Assembly (NCBI RefSeq): GCF_963576675.1
Contig: NC_088911.1
Location: 31,480,501 to 31,544,500, forward strand
DNA length: 64,000 bases
Direction of reading: 5' to 3'
Source of the DNA: Euphorbia lathyris
Lineage: Eukaryota; Streptophyta; Magnoliopsida; Malpighiales; Euphorbiaceae
A program made the position numbers and the translations under genes. The first letter of the stretch is position 1. Every line of letters starts with the position of its first letter. Under the pieces are notes generated by a model that saw only the letters and a program-made list of their open reading frames with translations, was not told the DNA's origin and ran no database searches. Shown here piece by piece: positions 57,180 through 64,000 of this stretch.

Positions 57180-58292
57180 TAGCCAGCCATTAAAGAAGAT
57201 AGAAACAGAGGAAACGCAGTTCAATTGTAAAAGGAGAGATTGATTCGAGATCGGAGCGGCTGGTGTCTTGTGGTGACTGCTGTATTTCGATGTTTGGTAC
57301 GCCAGCAGTGGATGTGCCCAGGCAACAAACGGGAAGGCTGTTGCAGTAGTTTGGGCCCTTGTGGTCGGCCCATTGGATTTTAGGGCCCCATAAAAAAGAG
57401 AAATTTACACCGAAATACAGATTTGAAAAATTATTTACAACTATATTAAATACTAATTTAAATAATATAAAAATCATCGTTTTTATGAATTAGAAGTTTA
57501 AAATATATTTTGTTTTTCTTTTCCTTTTTTAACAAAAAAAAAAGTTTAAAATATATTTTTTAGGATTTAAAATTTATAAATTGAGGTTTAAAATAATGAC
57601 ATATTTAAAATTAAGTTTTATAATATTATTATATGTAATTTTATAAATAATATGATTTTCATTAAATAGTCCAGGTTAAAATTGCTTTTTAAAAGCAATT
57701 TTTTTTTCCGAATTAGCTATGATAGAGTGCAAATTTAATCTATATCTGCTGGGAAATAATAGATTTAAAAAGAAATCATTCACTTATAAAATAATATAAT
57801 TTTAAATTTAACATTTATGACACATTATAAATGATATTCCCGAATCATTTCGGGACTAAAACTTTATTGTTGTTGAAGATTATAAATGATATATTTAAGA
57901 GCCTATTGTCGAATAAGTTGTGTCAATTTAGACAACATGAATAAAATCACTTTTTCAATTATAAATCTTGTTATCTTCATTGCACATGCACTTCATTTTA
58001 TCAGTAATAAATAAAAATATGTGTATATACGTAAAAACAATAAAAAAATATTTTGTACTATGTACATTAGAAAAAAAAAACTTAAAGATTTTCATCTAGT
58101 TTATATATTGTTGATTTCTAAATTTGTATATTTTGAAATTTCAAAATATACGAATTCATTTTTTATAAACTAATTTATACGTAACCGGAACACAATAAAA
58201 ACAAAATAGTTTTATTTATTCTAATGATGTTTAAAATTTGTTCAACTTATAAATATTACACCTCAATTATATTATTCATAAAATTAGATATA
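57180..58292. other. Intergenic between PPR and MSH6 genes (divergent promoters)
   Basis: 57180-57400 is the PPR upstream region, moderately GC-rich. The rest is very AT-rich, with one micro-LINE insertion at 57838. No gene was seen. Confidence 0.6.
57838..57878 (+). mobile_element. 41-bp RTE LINE 3'-end insertion with 14-bp target duplication
   Basis: TCCCGAATCATTTCGGGACT and TTATTGTTGTTG match the end of the RTE copy at 63390-63602. The repeat ATTATAAATGATAT flanks it exactly at 57824-57837 and 57879-57892. Confidence 0.85.
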
Positions 58293-58302
58293 AATGATTG
58301 AT

Positions 58303-58460
58303 GGGTTATGTTATGCTTACTTTGTTTTTGACAAAGTAAGCCTTAATTTGTTTTTTCCACCATTGAATGATGATGAACTTTGACAAAGTAAGCTTATTCA
58401 ATAGTAGAAAAAACAAAATAAAGCTTACTTTGTAAAAAACAAATAAGCATAGAAAACACC
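58303..58460. mobile_element. 158-bp MITE with long terminal inverted repeats and 10-bp target duplication
   Basis: AATGATTGAT flanks it at 58293-58302 and 58461-58470. The arms pair over about 65 bp with some mismatches: TATGCTTACTTTGTTTTTG and TTAATTTGTTTTTTCCACCA on the left against the complement of TGGTGTTTTC...GCATA on the right. A target duplication of 9-10 bp is the Mutator signature, so this is probably a non-autonomous MULE-type element. It lies about 670 bp upstream of the MSH6 start codon. Confidence 0.85.
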
Positions 58461-58906
58461 AATGATTGATTAGTTATATATTAGTTATAAATCATATTAT
58501 TTTATTTTTAAAAAACAGGTCACTCTCTCTTTATATATTTTAACATATAATTTTGAAATATTATGATTTATATTGAGTTATCTTTTTCCATTTGATAATT
58601 GGGTCAATTTATTTAAGAAATATAAATTTAGTATTTTAAACAATAAAACTTTTTTATGGTATGCTTAATTTGATTATTTTTTTATATTAATTTTCTTATA
58701 CTAATATGTTGTGAGGAAACATAATATATTTATTCTGTACGTACAAAATTTTAATTGGAAAATAATTTGTTTAACAAGACTCGAATCCAGCTTATCAAAA
58801 AAACAAGACTCGAATCCAAAATCAAAGAAAACATAACTAGTTATATATAACATATTCTGTAAAAAAAAAAAATTAAATAAAAAACGCACGATCTGATAGC
58901 CCCAAG

Positions 58907-58914
58907 TTCCCGCC
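58907..58914 (+). promoter_or_regulatory. E2F-like site upstream of MSH6 (distal)
   Basis: TTCCCGCC, followed by AAA, matches the E2F/DP consensus. It lies 215 bp before the MSH6 ATG. E2F control of replication-linked repair genes is established in plants in general; for this gene it is inferred. Confidence 0.6.
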
Positions 58915-58955
58915 AAAGACTGCCGATGTAATACTTCCCGGGAATTACTGCAAAA

Positions 58956-58963
58956 TTCCCGCC
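58956..58963 (+). promoter_or_regulatory. E2F-like site upstream of MSH6 (proximal)
   Basis: A second exact TTCCCGCC, 49 bp from the first and about 165 bp before the start codon. A third partial match, CTTCCCGGGAA, lies between them. Confidence 0.6.
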
Positions 58964-59128
58964 ATTTCTGATGTTATAGTTGAAGGGTAAATTGTGCCTT
59001 GCTCCACTTTCGCTGCTTCAGGTCTTCATTCTCCCTTGAGTCATTTTCTATCTCTTTTCACTTTTCGCTATCTTCACTCACTCCTCTCTTCTCGGCCAAC
59101 TTCATCTTGCAGTAAGGAAGCTAAAGAG

Positions 59129-62100
59129 ATGGCTCCGCCGCGTAAACAGAACGGAAGATCACCTATCGTCAATCCACAACGCCAAATCACCTGTTTCTTC
59201 ACTAAAGCAAACTCTTCTTCACCATCCCCTGCTTCGACACTCTCCAAAGGTAAAACCCTCAAATCTAACCCTAACCCTAAATCTCTAAGCCCTAGCCCGC
59301 CTACTCCTCCTCTGGAATCCAAGGTCAGAAAACCGCTCCTAGTCATTGGCCAAACTCCATCGCCTTCTCCATCCCCATCAACACCTGCAACTACTGCGTC
59401 GTCGTATGGCAGAGAGGTGGTGGAGAAGCGGATTAGAGTTTACTGGCCGTTGGATAAGAGCTGGTACGACGGTTGCGTTAAATCTTTCAATGAGGATTCT
59501 GGAAAGCATTTGGTTCAGTATGATGATTTTGAAGAGGAGGTCTTGGATTTGGGAAAGGAGAAGATTGAGTGGGTTGAGGAAAGTGTGAAGAAATTTAAGC
59601 GTTTGCGTAGGGGTTCTTTAGCTTTCAAGAAGACTGTGATTGAGGATGAAGAGATGAAGGATGTTGCTTGTACTGAAGAGGACAGTGGTGGCGATGATGA
59701 CGATTCTAGTGATAACGATTGGGAGAAGAATGTTCAAAAGGACATTAGTGAGGAGGAGGAGGAGGATATAGATTTGGTCGATGAGAAGGATGAGGATAAT
59801 CCTGAGTGTGAGGAGAAAGAAAAGCAGTGTGGGAAGAAAAAATTGAGGAAAAGAAAGGCCTGTGAAGCTGGAAAGCTAGGTTCAGGGAAGAAGAGCAAGA
59901 GTTGTGGAGATGTGAATGAAGGACTGTCCAATATTCCTGTTTTAGAACCAAAAAAGAATGAAAGAAGTAAGTTTTCCATCTTTAACTGTTATTTTATTTT
60001 TGTCGGTTTTGAGCTGCTGAAAAGCATTCTATTTATACAAGTGAAGTTTATGGCAAGATATGTGTTTAATAGAATGACTGCAGTAATGAAACAGATTCTG
60101 TTGTATGGCATATTTTTCACTTCTTGCATTAGCATCTAAATTTAATGAACTAATTTCTCTTTCTATTTTCCTTTCTCTTTTATTTTCTTTCCTTTTCATT
60201 CTTTTAATTTTTTTTTAGTCCTTATTAATAAGGTAGTTTATGTTTGTCAATGGCTACTATCTAAACATAAATACAATTTGCATTGTTCTATCATATGTTT
60301 GTGTTGATAAAACTATCAAATTAAGAATTGTGAATGATATTGTTATGTATAATTCATGTTGAGTTGGTGCATGATTTACTGCAGATGAGTTGACTAATGG
60401 CCTTGGTACTGCCTTAATGGGTGATTGTTCAGAAAGGTTCTGTGCACGCACAGCCGAGAAGCTGTGGTTTCTTGGAGAGTGAGTTCTTTTTCACAACTCA
60501 ACTTAATAGTCTTTCTTTTTTTAGGAGGTAGCTGGATCTTGTTTCTAGTAGCCATTCTGTTGATAGTATAGTATGCACATTGTGAAGAAGCTAAATATAT
60601 GTATATGCATTTTAAAAAATCTATGTAGCATTACATAAACTCACTTAGGCCCTGAAACAGAGAACAGAGGGATGCAAAAAGGAGACGCCCTGGAGATGAG
60701 GGTTATGATTCAAGAACTCTATACCTGCCTTCAGATTTTGTAAAGAGTTTATCAGGTGGCCAGGTAAGACACTCATGCAATGATTGGTTAGAAGCATCTT
60801 TCTTCTTATGTTTAAACTCTTATTGCTTCTCGTCCGGTGCAGAGGCAATGGTGGGAGTTCAAATCAAAGCATATGGATAAGGTTTTGTTTTTCAAGGTGT
60901 GCAACCTAAGCCAAATGAAACTATTTGATATGTTGCTTAGTGCCTTAAATCATGTATTATTTCAACTCTGCGGTGCAGATGGGAAAGTTTTATGAGCTTT
61001 TTGAAATGGATGCTCATGTGGGAGCCAAGGAATTAGATTTGCAATATATGAAGGTAAGAATTGAAGTATGATGAATATAGATACGTGAATCCTGTAGCTG
61101 CTAGTCCTAATTTTTTCCTGACTTCGTCAAGAGAGAAGGAAAACTCAACGAAGTCACTTTTCTCTTGCTTCTGGCTACATAGCTTGGACATCTTGGTGGA
61201 TATGAAGTTCCATTTTTTTTTTTGCCCACAAGGCAGTATTTGATCTCTCTTTTGATATTTTAGGGAGAGCAACCTCATTGTGGTTTTCCAGAGAAGAACT
61301 TTTCAATGAATGTGGAGAAACTTGCTAGAAAGGTTGGGGAATATATGATTTTTGTCTTAATTTACTTGCATTCAATAGTTCATTGTTCTTATTTTTCTTT
61401 CATATGCACATATAGTGAGTCCTTTAATGGAATTTCCATGAAAATTTTATTGACAGAACAGGGTTATCGAGTTCTCGTTATAGAGCAGACAGAAACTCCT
61501 GAACAATTGGAGCTTCGTAATCGTCACAAAAAAAGTAGTGATAAAGACAAGGTGAGTTGATGTTTCATGAGAACTCTAAAATGACTTTCCCTTTTTTCAT
61601 CAGTATTGTTCTTCAGAAATGGCAACTGAAGTGATGCTAATTGTCTCTCTGAATATAATGAGACAAATCTTAAGTTAATATTAGATTTAAAGAGGTGACA
61701 AGATGCTGATCTTCTGCTATCTCTATATATAATTCTGATGAGTTAGCGAGACTTTTACATCTGGAAATTTGACAACCTTTTCTGTGTCTAGGTTGTGAAA
61801 CGTGAAATATGTGCAGTGGTTACAAAAGGAACCCTAACTGAGGGAGAATTACTCACAGCAAATCCCGATGCTTCTTATCTAATGTCGTTGACTGAAAACT
61901 GTCAAAATTCTGGCCGAAGTTTTGGTATCTGTGTAGTTGATGCTGCAACCAGTCGAATCATTCTTGGGCAGGTGATTCAGTTTTTCCAATTAATAAATGA
62001 GTAATCACATATTGCATAAGCATGAGCATGAGATTGACTTATTATTCTTGCATCGTTAATACCATTTTATTTTATCATGTTCACTCTTTGCCAGTTTGCG

Positions 62101-63935
62101 GACGATGCAGAGTGTAGCTCTTTGTGTTCTCTATTGTCTGAGATGAGGCCCGTAGAAATTATAAAACCTGCAAACACTCTCAGCTCTGAAGCTGAGAGAG
62201 TATTGCTGAGGCATACTAGGAGTCCTTTAGTCAATGAGTTACTTCCCCTCTCAGAATTTTGGGATGCCGAGAAAACTGTTTGTGAACTCAAGACTTCCTA
62301 CAAGCATATGAATAATCAATCAACTTCTGGATCTTCAAACAAGATGGACGCTTATGGGACAAATTCTCATGTTGAAGAAGGTTCAAGCTGCATGCCAGAA
62401 ATTTTGTCAGAGCTTGTAAATAAGGGTGAAAATGGTAGCCTAGCACTTTCAGCTCTTGGAGGTGCTCTCTATTATCTGAAACAGGCTTTTCTGGATGAGA
62501 CAATACTTAGAGTTGCCCAGTTTGAATCACTTCCGTGCTCTAATTTCTTTGATTTTGAGCAAAAACCATATATGATTCTCGATGCCTCTGCCATGGAAAA
62601 TCTTGAGATCTTTGAGAATAGCAGAAACGGTGGTTCATCAGGGTAACAATTTTTTTAAGCTTGTAATTTTGTTAGTTGCAATTTTTCCTGTTTCTGGTCC
62701 AAGATATGATATATATTTTTTTTTTTTGGGTTATAAAGGACTCTATATGCACAGTTGAATCATTGTGTGACCTCATTTGGGAAGAGGTTACTGAAAACAT
62801 GGCTAGCACGGCCTTTATACCATCTGAAATCTATTAAGGACCGCCAGGATGCTGTGGCAGGTTTACGAGTAAGTTTCTCTTATATTTTTGTTTTTCTAGT
62901 TCCTAAAGTGCTTTCAAAGGTCTTCTTTTTTATTTATTGTATGCTACATTTCGCTCTGAATTTTGCAGAGAAATTTGGATTTTGTATTTTTGTGTAACCA
63001 CTCAGATTGCTTTCAAAATCAATACTTTTCTATATAAATTTTTTGTAATGATTAGTTCTATGAGAATGAATTCTTTGTGAATGAGTTCAGAATATCTACA
63101 GAAAATGGTGAATTCCAAATACACTTGCTTAGATTTGTTTGAACCAATTATTTTTTCCTCCTAAACAAGTCTTCATTATCATTAATAGAATTTGTACTGA
63201 AAACTGAACTCGAATTGTAGCTTACTTTCAATTTTTATTCTTACATGTAGAGTTTGACTGAAAATCATTAGCTGTGGTGATGGGTGCTTCAGCAAGAAGT
63301 TTAGCTTATGATTTATGATATTTCTTTTCAGTAAAGTGCCTATCATCAGTCTTATGTCTCTTTTTGTTCATTTACAAAATCAATGGGCTGCAAAGGGATG
63401 CAATGGTGAGGGGTAGGGGAAGACCTAAGCAAACTTGGAAGAGGGTGATTGAGAGCGATATGAGTTTATTAGGGATTGAGGAAAATATGGTAGTAGAGGG
63501 AGAGAATTTATGTCGCTGACACGGCTTGATTTCACGGTTTCGTATGATGGTTCATGTTAGCCGACCCCGAATCATTTCGGGACTAAGGCTTTGTTGTTGT
63601 TGTTTACAAAATCAATGGGCTATATTTATTGGGATCCATAGTTGGTTGAGTCAAACATCTCCAAATATTAAAAGAAATGCATGCAGTTATCTTTCTCCTA
63701 TCTAGAAAGGTATGTACTTGTTCATATTGCACTTGGTGTGCAATTAGAGGTGGGTGCATGGCATGAAATTACATCTATTATGTGTTTCTCTCTCCTATCT
63801 GCATTGTTCTTGTTCATTCATATTGACACAGTTTTTGCTCTAGGGGATAAATCAACATATAGCACTGGAATTTCGAAAAACACTGTCTAGGCTTCCCGAC
63901 ATGGAGCGGTTGCTTGCACGCATATTTGCAATCAG
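59129..63935 (+). CDS. MSH6: DNA mismatch-repair protein MSH6, N-terminal half (11 exons, continues past window)
   Basis: MutS homologue that pairs with MSH2 to recognise base mismatches and small loops in the nucleus. Exons: 59129-59966, 60385-60478, 60661-60763, 60843-60896, 60979-61053, 61264-61332, 61462-61551, 61792-61971, 62095-62642, 62739-62868, 63844-63935. All have GT/AG borders and consistent phase. The start is MAPPRKQNGRSP. A PCNA-binding PIP box, QRQITCFF, lies near residue 22. The Tudor domain, typical of plant MSH6, is near 105-165 (KRIRVYWPLDKSWYDGCVKS, HLVQYDDFEEEVLDL), then an acidic/basic linker. MutS domain I holds the mismatch-contact motif KMGKFYELFEMDAHVGAKEL. Domain II follows, then the start of domain III (NHCVTSFGKRLLKTWLARPL; LPDMERLLARIFAI). 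The ATPase domain lies beyond the window. No break was seen. Confidence 0.95.
63390..63602 (+). mobile_element. 5'-truncated RTE LINE in MSH6 intron 10, with 19-bp target duplication
   Basis: The 19-mer TTTACAAAATCAATGGGCT occurs at 63371-63389 and 63603-63621. The 213 bp between end in (TTG)n, the tail type of RTE LINEs. They encode the end of an RTE-type ORF (RGRGRPKQTWKRVIESDMSL onward, with a stop). Orientation is the same as the gene, and it enlarges intron 10 to 975 bp. Confidence 0.92.
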
Positions 63936-64000
63936 GTATATCTTTTAAAGGAATAAGAGAAAATACTGTATTGATTGCCATATGACATTTTTATATATAT

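Overview
This window is nuclear DNA from a flowering plant, almost certainly a eudicot. It is AT-rich, its genes have introns with GT/AG borders, and it carries plant-type transposons. The recognisable host genes are plant MSH6, DIM1, a mitochondrial P-class PPR protein and an M-gamma MADS-box gene. I cannot name the species.

Layout. (1) 0.36-8.4 kb, minus strand: an M-gamma (type I) MADS-box gene with a one-base frame break in the MADS box. Its last intron holds a full-length, apparently intact L1-type LINE (753-7313) flanked by a perfect 16-bp target-site duplication. (2) 8.55-11.87 kb: a 5'-truncated Sirevirus-like Ty1/copia element with a third-ORF fragment and 3' LTR. (3) 11.9-15.6 kb: decayed DNA with half of a segmental duplication and a broken ARP1-like RRM gene on the minus strand. 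(4) 15.64-26.92 kb: a complete but disabled Sirevirus-like copia element, with LTRs, PBS, gag, pol, a 3-kb extra ORF after pol and several polypurine tracts. (5) 26.9-34.4 kb: a mosaic of gene fragments on the plus strand (RNA pseudouridine synthase, uridine kinase/CYTH-like protein, 3-ketoacyl-CoA thiolase) mixed with duplicated segments, ending in a LINE RNase H scrap. (6) 34.4-38.36 kb: a repeat interrupted by a probable 2.4-kb Ty3/gypsy solo LTR with a 5-bp target duplication. (7) 38.4-47.6 kb: the probable 3' part of a Ty3/gypsy Tat-type element with several tandem arrays upstream of a putative polypurine tract and long LTR. The largest array is a 1.6-kb, 32-bp minisatellite with a roughly 468-bp higher-order period. 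(8) 48.3 kb: a gypsy RT scrap.

(9) From about 49.5 kb the window becomes gene-rich. It holds DIM1 (18S rRNA dimethyladenosine methyltransferase, two exons, plus strand), a small unidentified 93-residue acidic protein (plus), an intronless mitochondrial P-class PPR protein (minus), and the first 11 exons of the mismatch-repair gene MSH6 (plus, running off the window). Two E2F-like sites lie close upstream of MSH6. Its flanks and introns carry tiny, well-delimited insertions: a 158-bp MITE with a 10-bp target duplication, and two extremely truncated RTE LINE ends of 41 and 213 bp with 14- and 19-bp duplications.

The host genes do not form a pathway. The left 49 kb is nested and decaying transposon territory and the right 15 kb is ordinary euchromatic gene space. 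All splice sites and frames were read by eye from the sequence, with no alignment or database search, so homology calls rest on recognised motifs.
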